From Virgibacillus_P tibetensis (GTDB taxonomy: Bacteria; Bacillota; Bacilli; Bacillales; Amphibacillaceae), in NCBI RefSeq assembly GCF_036026595.1, contig NZ_JARZFX010000002.1:434001-498000 (forward strand): 64,000 nucleotides of DNA. Reading direction: 5' to 3'. The translations under genes were made by a program, and so were the position numbers. Positions 9,585 to 17,983 of the stretch are shown one piece after another (the stretch's first letter is position 1; each line of letters begins with the position of its first letter). The notes under the pieces are model-generated. The model was not told the DNA's origin. It ran no database searches and saw nothing but the letters and a program-made list of their open reading frames with translations.

Positions 9585-10739
9585 TTAACTCCCTGACTTA
9601 CCATAAACCGCTTCAAAATTACGATAGAGAACCATTTCACCAATTAGATAAGCCATATCCTTATCCATATAATCCAATTCCACCCACTCATCCAGGACCT
9701 GTTCAAAGCATTCCTTAAATAGCTTCACACCCAACCAGTTCATTTCAGGAATGGTAAACGAATCCGATCCATACATTACCTTGTTAAAGGGTGCAAATTC
9801 GAATACTTGAGAAATAATTCGTTTTACTCCATGCCCAGCAAACGGATTTTGCAAGGATATATCCAAATAAACATTCGGTAAAATACTAGCTATAAAACCA
9901 GCTTCATCCATCCACGGATAGCCACCATGTACTAAATGTACCTTCGTATTTTCATAATTTTTTTCTCGAAGCATGTCAATCAATAAACTCGGGCTCGACT
10001 TGGGCAAAACAACCTCCCCATCGCCTACCCCTGTGTGAATATGCATCACCTTATCCGTATGGGTACATTCCTCCATTGCAATATGCATACAATAATCTCT
10101 TAGTGATTTTGCAACAGCTCTTTCATTTTTTACGAACTGTGCATAATCTTGCTTTGCCTTCTTTTCATCTTTCGCTCCAATGTCAAGTCCACTACGATAA
10201 GCAATAATCGATTTCAAACCCACAACATGATTTGCCTCCAAAGCGCTTCTTAAATCCAAGCGATAATTATCAATAAAATCGGAAAAATTACTGTGCTCGT
10301 TTCGCAACTTATCCATTACAGGTTCAATGCGATAAATTTCCAATGATTCGAAACCAGTATTCTTTCGAAATTCCTGATGCGATATGTGTGGTTTTGGATA
10401 CCCAAAGTCCACCAACAGTCCCTCTAAACGCACATCATCAAAAAGTTCTTGTGTATATAACGGAAAATCCTTCGCTAGTTCATTTCTCTTCTTGACTACT
10501 TCTTCCAATACAGGCTCACAAGAAAAATATTTTGCTAATTTCCGAATAGTAATTTGCATATACATGTTCATTCCTGGATAAACACCGTTACGATTCATAT
10601 TTCCTGCTTTGAACATATCCGGAATGACTGATAGTGACAATACCCTCAAAAATTCCTCTTCCCTATAAGGTTTTTCATTCGCTATAAACGGGTGACAGTG
10701 AACATCAATTGTTTTTATTTCACCCAAATTAATACCCAT
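9585..10739 (-). CDS. Amidohydrolase-2 family protein (FluG N-terminal-like)
   Basis: The first gene of the sigma-54 operon encodes 384 residues with metal-dependent TIM-barrel hydrolase motifs: DVHCHPF (H15, H17), a lysine region in GLKSIIAYRSG, HIHTGVGDG, HLVHGGYP and YGSDSF with the catalytic aspartate. Fungal FluG fuses this kind of domain to a GlnA-like domain. Here the two are separate genes of one operon, which supports joint action on a gamma-glutamyl compound. GGGAGG stands 9 nt before the ATG. Substrate unknown. Confidence 0.8.
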   Translation of the reverse strand: MGINLGEIKTIDVHCHPFIANEKPYREEEFLRVLSLSVIPDMFKAGNMNRNGVYPGMNMYMQITIRKLAKYFSCEPVLEEVVKKRNELAKDFPLYTQELFDDVRLEGLLVDFGYPKPHISHQEFRKNTGFESLEIYRIEPVMDKLRNEHSNFSDFIDNYRLDLRSALEANHVVGLKSIIAYRSGLDIGAKDEKKAKQDYAQFVKNERAVAKSLRDYCMHIAMEECTHTDKVMHIHTGVGDGEVVLPKSSPSLLIDMLREKNYENTKVHLVHGGYPWMDEAGFIASILPNVYLDISLQNPFAGHGVKRIISQVFEFAPFNKVMYGSDSFTIPEMNWLGVKLFKECFEQVLDEWVELDYMDKDMAYLIGEMVLYRNFEAVYGKSGS

Positions 10740-10769
10740 GCTAATACCTCCCTCTTATTTACTTACTAT

Positions 10770-10787
10770 TTGCAAAATTTGTGCCAA
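10770..10787 (-). promoter_or_regulatory. Sigma-54 (-24/-12) promoter
   Basis: The minus strand reads TTGGCACAAATTTTGCAA. This matches YTGGCACGRNNNTTGCW at all fixed positions but one, with correct GG-to-GC spacing. It lies about 30-50 bp before the ATG of the FluG-like amidohydrolase and faces it. The divergent gene encodes a sigma-54 activator. Confidence 0.9.
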
Positions 10788-10876
10788 CTTTTTATAATTT
10801 TAAAAAAGCCTATGTTCCTTGGTAATTATAAGAATACATAGTCAATTTAGAAGAAAAAAAACTTTCTAGGAAAAAT

Positions 10877-10910
10877 AATTTTCGAAAAATTCTTTTCTTT
10901 ATGTTATAAT
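10877..10910 (+). promoter_or_regulatory. Regulator promoter with overlapping AATTTTCG palindrome
   Basis: TATAAT (10905-10910) lies 28 bp before the regulator ATG. The near-palindrome AATTTTCGAAAAATT (10877-10891) overlaps the expected -35 region. It also lies about 90-105 bp upstream of the sigma-54 promoter, a normal distance for an enhancer site. It may serve activation and autoregulation together. Confidence 0.5.
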
Positions 10911-10937
10911 TTTTAAAAATTAATAGGAGGAAGGGAA

Positions 10938-12671
10938 ATGAATACTATTATGTTAAAAGAAATGTGGAATATGTTATTCGAAGGCATTGTCCTTGCAGAT
11001 CAAGATGGATATTTACTAGATATGAACCGAACTGCGAAAAGGATTTTTTCCATTTCTACATCCAGTATGGAAGGAACCTCTATTTTTGAACTCCTCCCTG
11101 AAAGTCTAAAAAAACGTGCTATCCCACAAAAAGAAACGACTGGAATTAATCTTACTTTTGGAACAGAAGAACTGCTGCTTAATATTAAGCCAGTCGAAGG
11201 AAATTTTCTCTACATATTCAAAAACATATCCCAGGAACATTTATTTAAGCTGGAAATAAAGGAAAAAAGGAAGGAGCTCAACAGCTTTCACCAAATTATT
11301 GATCAATTATCAGAAGGTATTTGCGCTATTGACCAAGACGGAAAGATTATTCTCTACAACAAAAAAATGGGGGAAATTGATGCCCGTGAACCTGATACAG
11401 TAAGAAACAAACTATGGACGGCTGCTTTTCCAGATACAGATAAAAACTCCAGTAAGCTCTTGAAAACATTACAGCTTGGAAAAAAACTGAATCAAAGAGA
11501 AACCAAGTTTACTAGTGATGGAAAAGCCCTTATAACGCTTTCCAACACACTTCCCCTTTATAACGGCAGCCAGCCTCTCGGTGCAGTACAGATTGACAAG
11601 GACATTACTAATCAAAAACATTTAGAAGACACCATCTTAAATATGAAACAAAATTCTAGTGAGCAACCGAAAAAGAATCAGGATCGAAAAAACAATACTG
11701 ACTTTCATTTCAACCATATTATCCATAGAAGCACTGAAATGGAGCTGACTATAGAACAGGCAAAACGCGCATCAAGAACCCCCTCCAATGTTCTTTTAAT
11801 CGGAGAGACCGGAACCGGTAAGGAGCTTTTTGCACAGAGCATCCATAATGAAAGCCCTCGTCAAGACAATAAATTTATTGCACAGAACTGTGCAGCAGTT
11901 CCAGAAAGCCTATTGGAGGGAATGCTTTTTGGAACCACTGCTGGCAGCTTTACTGGAGCAATTGATAGACCAGGTATTTTTGAACAAGCTGACAACGGAA
12001 CCCTCTTGTTGGATGAAATCAATTCGATGGGGCCGGATCTACAGGCCAAGCTATTACGATTTATTCAAGATAAAAAAGTTCAGCGAATTGGATCTAAGAA
12101 AACAATAGGTACGGATGTACGTATTATTGCAACAATTAATGAAGATCCACATAAAGCAATTAAGGAAAAGAGACTACGTGAGGATCTCTTCTACCGCTTA
12201 AGTGTTGTCAACCTGGAGATTCCACCATTACGCAGCCGAAAAGATGATATTTCACTATTAATTGAAGGGTTAGTTGATAAACACTCCAAGATATTAAATA
12301 TAGAGATTAACGACATCGATCCTGAAGTAATGGATTTTCTACTAAGCTATCACTGGCCAGGAAATGTTCGGCAATTAGAGCACACTATTGAGGGCGCACT
12401 TAATTTAATTGATGATGAGAAAAAAATATCTACCCATCATCTTCCCTTATTTTTCAAAAATGGAATGATAAAAACAAACGAAAGTTACCATTCAGATGAC
12501 AATTCTCTACTGACCTCCCATGGCACTTTGGAAGAACAGAAGGCAATGCTTGAACGGAAATTAATTGACGAGGCTATTAAGAAGGCGGATGGCAATATAA
12601 CAAATGCCGGAAAGATTTTAGGAATATCCAGACAAAATCTTAATTATAAGATGAAGAAGTTCGGATTTTAA
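10938..12671 (+). CDS. RocR-like sigma-54-dependent activator (PAS-PAS-AAA+-Fis HTH)
   Basis: The 577 residues hold two PAS-like sensor regions (about 8-105 and 118-228), an AAA+ domain with Walker A GETGTGKE (289-296), the sigma-54 contact loop as GSFTGA (336-341) and Walker B LLLDE (356-360), and a C-terminal Fis-type helix-turn-helix ending at the last residue. The usual loop is GAFTGA; a Ser at position 2 also occurs in RocR relatives, so the protein is likely active. It is divergent from the operon with the sigma-54 promoter and almost certainly controls it, probably in response to a small ligand. AGGAGG precedes the ATG. Confidence 0.9.
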   Translation: MNTIMLKEMWNMLFEGIVLADQDGYLLDMNRTAKRIFSISTSSMEGTSIFELLPESLKKRAIPQKETTGINLTFGTEELLLNIKPVEGNFLYIFKNISQEHLFKLEIKEKRKELNSFHQIIDQLSEGICAIDQDGKIILYNKKMGEIDAREPDTVRNKLWTAAFPDTDKNSSKLLKTLQLGKKLNQRETKFTSDGKALITLSNTLPLYNGSQPLGAVQIDKDITNQKHLEDTILNMKQNSSEQPKKNQDRKNNTDFHFNHIIHRSTEMELTIEQAKRASRTPSNVLLIGETGTGKELFAQSIHNESPRQDNKFIAQNCAAVPESLLEGMLFGTTAGSFTGAIDRPGIFEQADNGTLLLDEINSMGPDLQAKLLRFIQDKKVQRIGSKKTIGTDVRIIATINEDPHKAIKEKRLREDLFYRLSVVNLEIPPLRSRKDDISLLIEGLVDKHSKILNIEINDIDPEVMDFLLSYHWPGNVRQLEHTIEGALNLIDDEKKISTHHLPLFFKNGMIKTNESYHSDDNSLLTSHGTLEEQKAMLERKLIDEAIKKADGNITNAGKILGISRQNLNYKMKKFGF

Positions 12672-12693
12672 GGACAATGTTACAAATAAAGAA

Positions 12694-12741
12694 CTACTAT
12701 TATAATGGATTATTAAGGTCCATAGTAATAGTAGCTTTTTT
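12694..12741 (+). terminator. Terminator of the sigma-54 activator gene
   Basis: CTACTATTATAATGG (12694-12708) pairs with CCATAGTAATAGTAG (12720-12734), with two mismatches and an 11-nt loop, followed by CTTTTTTATT. It lies 23 bp after the stop codon. Confidence 0.8.
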
Positions 12742-12750
12742 ATTTAGCTG

Positions 12751-12858
12751 GTATCTCCAAAAGACACAACAGCTGCCGGACTGGGTGCACTGAATGAACA
12801 TGGTGCTGGAATGGCAGCTATAGAATCATAAAATGTGCAGTTACCCGTTACTAAATAA
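12751..12858 (+). pseudogene. proC 3'-end remnant
   Basis: Translation gives SPKDTTAAGLGALNEHGAGM, then AAIES and a stop. This matches the C-terminal part of the intact ProC in this window (SPNGTTAAGLDALNEHGGGM). After a one-base deletion, DNA similarity continues (AAATGTGCAG, CCCGTT) to a second stop. Everything upstream of this C-terminal piece is missing, so it cannot encode an enzyme. It marks a former second pyrroline-5-carboxylate reductase gene or a partial duplication. Confidence 0.85.
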
Positions 12859-12871
12859 AAAACAGAATAAA

Positions 12872-12900
12872 TTAACCCTGCAGAAATAATACGGGGTTAA
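12872..12900 (+). terminator. Hairpin behind the proC remnant
   Basis: TTAACCC (12872-12878) pairs with GGGTTAA (12894-12900). The order CCCTGCAGA...GGG resembles the terminator of intact proC at 19687-19716, so the remnant kept its terminator. It may also stop transcription from the LLM gene on the other strand. Confidence 0.55.
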
Positions 12901-12998
12901 ATGCTGTAAATAATTAAATTTGGTAACAAGGTAGTAAAATACCAATGATCGTATTGCAGGATTTCCACAACTAAGTGTATAGTCACCTATTAGCGCAC

Positions 12999-13991
12999 CT
13001 ATCCAAATGCTTCTGCCAATAATTGATACGATTTCAGCTTCATTTCAAAATCATGTATATTTGTAATAACCATAAATTCATCGGTCTGATACATATCACT
13101 TAAGCGGATAAGTTCTTTTTTTACTTCTTCAGGATTCCCTACAACACAGCGCTTTCGGTTCTCTTGCATAATTTCTATTTCTTCAGGACTAAATGCCTTT
13201 CTTTTTACTTCTTCCAATGTTGGTACTTTCGTATCTGCGCCTTTGCCAACACTTAGTAACCACTTATCTTGTGTCAAGGCCATTTCCTCAGCCATCTCTG
13301 TCGTCTCCGCACACACTACAAAAATACAAACAATGCTTTCAGGTCGATCCATACTCACTGAGGCTTGAAAGTAATCCCGATACGTTTCTAATGCCTGCTT
13401 TCCATTCGCAGGAGAGATGAAATGCCCAAAGACAAAGCCCGCTCCCAATTCAGCAGCATTTTTTGCACCACGTTCAGATAGGCCCAGCACCCATAATGGA
13501 GGAACCTTTTCCACTCTTGGTCCTGCTTTTACAAGACGAAAGTCATGTTCTCTTGGCAATGTATTATGCAGGAATCCCTGTAAATCTGCCAACTGACGAG
13601 GGAAATCAGCTAAACTTTTATTCGTATTATCTGTTAGCGCTGACCGTGTAAGCTGGGATCCCCCTGGCGAACGTCCCACACCCAAATCAATACGATCAGG
13701 GAAGAATGCCGCTATCGTTTTGAAATTCTCCGCTATTTTATATGGACTGTACTGGGGGAGTAACACCCCGCCAGAGCCCACTCTAATCGTTTCGGTAACA
13801 GACGCAATTCGAGTCATTATAATTTCCGGAGATGAACTGGCAAGCCCATTCGTATTATGATGTTCCGCCACCCAATAACGATGATAACCTAATTCCTCCG
13901 TCCATTTTGCAAGCTCCAGGGTCTGTTGCAAAGCTTCCTCGGGACTGGAGTGACGTGAAATGGGAACCTGATCCAAAACACTTAATTTCAT
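12999..13991 (-). CDS. LLM-class flavin-dependent oxidoreductase (luciferase-like)
   Basis: The 330 residues follow the bacterial-luciferase-like pattern: MKLSVLDQVPI start, EELGYHRYWVAEHHN, SSSPEIIMTRIA, RVGSGGVLLPQYSPYKIAENF, and DRIDLGVGRSPGG for FMN binding. These enzymes use reduced FMN with oxygen on small organic molecules, usually in the cytoplasm. The gene is alone on its strand, without operon partners. A monooxygenase role is likely but the substrate is unknown. Confidence 0.85.
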   Translation of the reverse strand: MKLSVLDQVPISRHSSPEEALQQTLELAKWTEELGYHRYWVAEHHNTNGLASSSPEIIMTRIASVTETIRVGSGGVLLPQYSPYKIAENFKTIAAFFPDRIDLGVGRSPGGSQLTRSALTDNTNKSLADFPRQLADLQGFLHNTLPREHDFRLVKAGPRVEKVPPLWVLGLSERGAKNAAELGAGFVFGHFISPANGKQALETYRDYFQASVSMDRPESIVCIFVVCAETTEMAEEMALTQDKWLLSVGKGADTKVPTLEEVKRKAFSPEEIEIMQENRKRCVVGNPEEVKKELIRLSDMYQTDEFMVITNIHDFEMKLKSYQLLAEAFG

Positions 13992-14070
13992 GAAAAATTC
14001 CTCCTGCTCTTTCGCGCAATTTCTATGCTATCAGTGTAATAGGTGCAAAAGAGAAAGGGAAATAATGTGA

Positions 14071-14211
14071 CTAGAACTCCCCGGGATGATGCGCATATGG
14101 ATCGGTAATATCATGCAACTGTGCGAATGCACCAACTAATTCGAAACTTTCATCGTACATAGGAAATGTATCCAATAAACTAGTTTGATCTATTTTGTTT
14201 CCAACTAACAC
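14071..14211 (-). CDS. Possible small protein or gene fragment of 46 residues
   Basis: Downstream of the GGDEF gene, a GTG-started frame encodes 46 residues ending PYAHHPGEF, with a coding-like composition (MYDESFELVGAFAQLHDITD). The same frame is open upstream of the GTG to a TGA that overlaps the last codon of the GGDEF gene. An AGGAG lies about 27 bp upstream of the GTG, which is too far. It may be the tail of a lost gene. Not recognised. Confidence 0.35.
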   Translation of the reverse strand: MLVGNKIDQTSLLDTFPMYDESFELVGAFAQLHDITDPYAHHPGEF

Positions 14212-14246
14212 ATGAACTTTTTCTATACAGGTTTGAACTCCTATGA

Positions 14247-15518
14247 TTATTCACTGTAAAACTCAAAATGATTTCGTTTTTCTTTTGCCCTATAGAGTGC
14301 TTGGTCTGCTTTATTAATTAACTTTGATGAGTCATTTCCATCAACTGGATACATAGCAATGCCAATACTTGACGTTGAATGGATTTCATTACCTTCGATC
14401 ATATAAGGCTCGTTAAAATTCGCCAGCATTCTTTTTACAATCATTTCTACTTTTCCCTTTTCGATATCCCTAAATAAAATGAGAAACTCATCGCCACCGA
14501 CTCTACCAACCACATCCAAATCACGAATATTTCTACCTAGTCTATTTGCAAATTCAATAAGCAGTTCGTCTCCGACACCATGGCCAAGTGAGTCATTAAT
14601 ATGCTTAAACTTATCCAAATCAATATACAATACTGCAAACGTTTCCGCTGATTCATTTTCTTGTTCAATTACTTGATCCAAAGCCATAATAAATGAGTTT
14701 CTATTAACAACCCCTGTCATCGGATCATAAGTTGCCATATATTTTAACTGTTCTTCATAATATTTTCTAACGGTTACGTCTCGAATAATTGCCTGAATAA
14801 CCATTTCCCCGCCATGTTTAACAGGAATCGCAATAATTTCTACCCATATTTTTGTCCCATCAAAGCGTACAAGTTTCTCAATCATCGGCTTGGTTTTCAC
14901 TTTTTCTAAATCGTAAAAAATTTCCATAAAGTGCCCCTTATCATGTGCATGATTCGGTTCAATGAAATCACTGATAGTCTTTCCGATGATTTGATGAAGG
15001 CTTTCGGCACCCAACAATTTAACTGCAGCTGGATTCGCAAAGGATAACTGATCATCATTTTGAACTAAGATTGCATCCGGCGAATATTCCACTAATGTTC
15101 GGTAACAACTTTCGGCAATTCCAAGTTTATGTTTTGTACTCTTTTCCCCAGTGATATCCTTATACATCGCCACGGCTAATACATGATCTTTATTAATCGC
15201 ACGGTAGGACGCCAGGACCTCTATTATAGTGCCATTCTTATGTTTTCGTTGCGTTTCGAAATTAGCGATGCTTTCTCCACGTCTCAATACATCAAGATGG
15301 CTTTGATGATTTTCCAGGGTGAAATCATCCATGAAAAAAGGAGGCCTTTCATACCCTTTAACCTCTTCCAAACGCCAACCTAAGATATCAGTTAGAGCTG
15401 GATTAGCTTGAATAACCGCACCGTCATTTCGCAAAATAAAGATTGCATCGTTCGTATTTTCCCAGATCATTTGGTATTCTTCTATTGTTGGTTCTAGTTC
15501 ATCAACTGGATTATCCAA
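14247..15518 (-). CDS. PAS-PAS-GGDEF diguanylate cyclase
   Basis: Two PAS domains (about 25-140 and 145-265, counted from an upstream ATG at 15560) precede a GGDEF domain. It has the intact signature RVGGDEF and the usual YDPMTGVVNRNSF and LDKFKHINDSLGHGVGD segments, so c-di-GMP synthesis is expected. No transmembrane segment is evident, so sensing is probably cytoplasmic. The ATG at 15560 has no ribosome binding site, while a TTG at 15516-15518 has GGGAG nine bases upstream; I prefer the TTG. No linked gene suggests the signal. Confidence 0.85.
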   Translation of the reverse strand: MDNPVDELEPTIEEYQMIWENTNDAIFILRNDGAVIQANPALTDILGWRLEEVKGYERPPFFMDDFTLENHQSHLDVLRRGESIANFETQRKHKNGTIIEVLASYRAINKDHVLAVAMYKDITGEKSTKHKLGIAESCYRTLVEYSPDAILVQNDDQLSFANPAAVKLLGAESLHQIIGKTISDFIEPNHAHDKGHFMEIFYDLEKVKTKPMIEKLVRFDGTKIWVEIIAIPVKHGGEMVIQAIIRDVTVRKYYEEQLKYMATYDPMTGVVNRNSFIMALDQVIEQENESAETFAVLYIDLDKFKHINDSLGHGVGDELLIEFANRLGRNIRDLDVVGRVGGDEFLILFRDIEKGKVEMIVKRMLANFNEPYMIEGNEIHSTSSIGIAMYPVDGNDSSKLINKADQALYRAKEKRNHFEFYSE

Positions 15519-15560
15519 TTCATACCACTCCCTTGCAGTAAATAACTTGCACAAAAACAT

Positions 15561-15895
15561 CTTTAATTCGAGATAAACTCATTTATTCCCTTCTAATTTG
15601 TCAAGTAATGAGCAACAATTCACATATGATATAGATTAATCGTGTCACTAGAATTAGAGACTGAACCTACTCGTGAAAAATCAATGTCATCACGTCTATC
15701 TTACACGTTGTATCCTACGGCCATTTTAGGGAAACAAGTTTTCGAATCAAATTTGGGAATATGGGATTCTTTTTCATAAGGATACCCTTTCTGGTATTTG
15801 ATTGCACGTACTTTCGTTTTACAAGAAGGATGTTTCTTTTTGTATTATATTGGATCTTTATGGTTAATCAACACGCTTGATATTGAATCCCTGAA
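15561..15895. other. Intergenic region without recognisable features
   Basis: This holds no credible open frame on either strand, no strong hairpin and no repeat of elements seen elsewhere in the window. Confidence 0.5.
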
Positions 15896-16735
15896 TTAAT
15901 CCAAGAAAGTGCCGTTTCTATAATCAACGAAAGCTTTAAGAATCTCTTCCTCTGTGTTCATAACAAATGGACCTCTTGTTACTACAGGTTCACCAAGTGG
16001 TTCACCTGCATATAGCATAACATGCATATCTTCTGTTGCTTGAATGGAAACCGTACTTGCTTCAGCATCCTTATTTGAAGTAAGCCATAACACGTCCATT
16101 TCTTTTGCTGGTGTATTATCTACACCGAAAGTACCTGCTCCCTTTAAAATATATAAGAAACCGTTATAAGATCCTGGAATTTCACCGATTGTATGGCTGC
16201 CTGCTTTTATTTTAAACTCAACCATTGTCACTTGAGCATAATTGAGTGTCGGTGCAGTAAGACCGTTAAATGTTCCTGAGAACACTTTCGTTGAAACACC
16301 GTTTTCTATTTTTTTAGGCATTTCATCTTTTCGAAGGTCTTGATAACGTGGAGTTGTCATTTTATCTTTTGCTGGAAGGTTCACCCACAGTTGCAGTAAA
16401 TGTACTATCTCGCCTGGTGCTGCATCTTCTAAATGTTCTACCCCTTTCCCAGTTGTTACCCATTGGGCATCTCCGGGATAAAGTACGCCTTCTCCACTTT
16501 TACTATCATAGTGGTTCAGTTTTCCATCAATCATATACGTAACCGTTTCAAAACCACGATGTGGATGTACTCCAAACACCCCTTTTTTCATGACATCATG
16601 GGCCATGATTAAGAATGGATCTGTTCGTTGCCATTCACCAGGCTCCAAGACAAAACCAGCTGTATGAATCGGACTATTTTGTTGTAAATATACTTTTCGT
16701 ACACTGCTCACTGCCCTATGATAAATCTTACTCAT
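15896..16735 (-). CDS. Pirin family protein (YhhW-like quercetinase type)
   Basis: The 279-residue bicupin has the pirin N-terminal cupin with metal ligands in HPHRGFETVTYMIDG and GKGVEHLE, and a diverged C-terminal cupin without those histidines. Some bacterial pirins are quercetin dioxygenases or redox-responsive regulators. It is 277 bp downstream of a broken hxlR gene on the same strand, among remnants of other redox genes. A role in electrophile or quinone stress is plausible but inferred. Confidence 0.85.
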   Translation of the reverse strand: MSKIYHRAVSSVRKVYLQQNSPIHTAGFVLEPGEWQRTDPFLIMAHDVMKKGVFGVHPHRGFETVTYMIDGKLNHYDSKSGEGVLYPGDAQWVTTGKGVEHLEDAAPGEIVHLLQLWVNLPAKDKMTTPRYQDLRKDEMPKKIENGVSTKVFSGTFNGLTAPTLNYAQVTMVEFKIKAGSHTIGEIPGSYNGFLYILKGAGTFGVDNTPAKEMDVLWLTSNKDAEASTVSIQATEDMHVMLYAGEPLGEPVVTRGPFVMNTEEEILKAFVDYRNGTFLD

Positions 16736-16792
16736 TTTCTAAGCTCCTTTTACTAAAATGTTAGTTTGGGTTTTCAATATAGTTTGCCTATG

Positions 16793-16804
16793 CAACACTT
16801 GTTG
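16793..16804 (-). promoter_or_regulatory. Palindrome CAACACTTGTTG upstream of pirin
   Basis: The perfect palindrome has arms CAACA/TGTTG around CT and lies about 60 bp before the pirin start. It could be an operator, for example for a HxlR or MarR-type repressor. No second copy was found. Confidence 0.35.
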
Positions 16805-17011
16805 TATAAGTTGAGTATAATACGAATAGTTCAAACTTCAATAAACAAAGTTAAACTGCATCCTCAAATGTTAGTTACAGCAAACAATTGGAGTGCAGAT
16901 TTTTTATGACAAAATACGTGGATAACTCCCTTTACTTAATACATGCTATCGTTGTGTACTTTGTGAGTTCGGTTAGTTGCTGGACTTTTTTCATTTTACG
17001 AAGCATATGCA

Positions 17012-17310
17012 CTATTCCCAATCATGCATAACTACTAAAATAGGCTCTAAACTATTTCCAGATACAGTAATAGAATACTCTACCTTTGGTGGCACCTGTG
17101 CATATACTTTGCGTGTAATAATATCCTCTTCTTCTAATCCGCGCAGCTGGTTCATTATCATTTCCTGTGTGATTCCTAGTACTCTTCGTTTTAGCTCAAT
17201 GAACCTATGCGTACCTTCCCGCAATAAAACTACAAAATAATTGGTTTCCATTTCCCTACTAATATACCTAGCGTATCGTCCACACGGCATAACACTCGTT
17301 GCATTTCCAT
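17012..17310 (-). pseudogene. Frameshifted HxlR-family regulator
   Basis: From ATG 17308-17310 (GGGGTG eight bases upstream) one frame reads a cysteine followed by VDDTLGILVGKWKPIIL, the HxlR N-terminus with its redox-type Cys, and then hits TAG. From about 17240 another frame continues LLREGTHRFIELKRRVLGIT through VYAQVPPKVEYSIT to MHDWE, the rest of the winged helix-turn-helix. One base missing near TTTTGTAGTTTTATT explains both. A frame starting at 17320 looks open only because it reads the first part out of phase. A sequencing error is possible. Confidence 0.8.
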
Positions 17311-17458
17311 CAAATTTCACCCCAAGTATCCTTTGTATACTATGCCACTTTGAGGTGCGTACTTACATTTGAAACTCTTGCGGTTTATACTTAGATTATA
17401 CAACAGAATTTGAATGGAGCAATGAACATGAAAGAACTTTAAATAGATATCTAAGTCC

Positions 17459-17566
17459 ATGGAATTTGGAATCTATACATTAGGTGGCGAAAATCATCAG
17501 GAGCATTTTGTAGCTACTTCCACACACGTTATTCTTGGAGCTATCGTTAGTGTGACTAAAAATTAA
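17459..17566 (+). pseudogene. Fragment of a luciferase-like monooxygenase
   Basis: An ATG frame gives MEFGIYTLG followed by ENHQEHFVATSTHVILGAI and VSVTKN, then a stop. The first piece is the start and the second an internal segment (EHH...APHVILGAIA...TKNI type) of LLM-class monooxygenases. About 35 codons remain, with an internal deletion and loss of the whole 3' part. Confidence 0.65.
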
Positions 17567-17611
17567 TAAGTGCATCCACTGTCTTGAGCATCTCTGATTC
17601 GGTTTGAGTGT

Positions 17612-17914
17612 ATGTTTACTACCGCAGCAGTATCAAAAACAACTAATTCACAAGCGCTTGTAGACCAATTTGACAAATTGAACCTGCCACAATGGTTCAG
17701 AATTATAACGGGATGGGTAGAAGTAATCGGAGCGGTTTTATTTATCATTGGTTTATGAAGTTTGACAAGTGCAGTCTTAGGGGCTTTACTATTCATTGTA
17801 GTTGGGATTGGTGGCATCCTTTCGCATACCCGTTCGAAAAATAACATGAAAGGAACTTAACCCATTATTGAATTAACCGTCATAGCAACCATATTATTCT
17901 TTTTGCTTAGTTGA
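17612..17914 (+). pseudogene. DoxX-like membrane protein pseudogene
   Basis: One frame reads QALVDQFDKLNLPQWFRIIT-GWVEVIGAVLFIIGL, then TGA at 17756-17758, then SLTSAVLGALLFIVVGIGGI, a second stop at 17858 and a last hydrophobic stretch to 17914. This is the order of a DoxX-family protein with two in-frame stops; the first membrane helix is also missing. DoxX proteins often neighbour HxlR regulators and nitroreductases. Confidence 0.75.
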
Positions 17915-17983
17915 CGATTAAAGAAAAATCAGAACAAAATTGCGCCAAAACCTGTTTGATAATAAAAGAGGAGGAAATAGGAA

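Noticed and set aside
17563..17847. 94-residue minus-strand open frame
   Set aside because: It is the complement of the doxX pseudogene, whose hydrophobic coding frame on the plus strand is clear.
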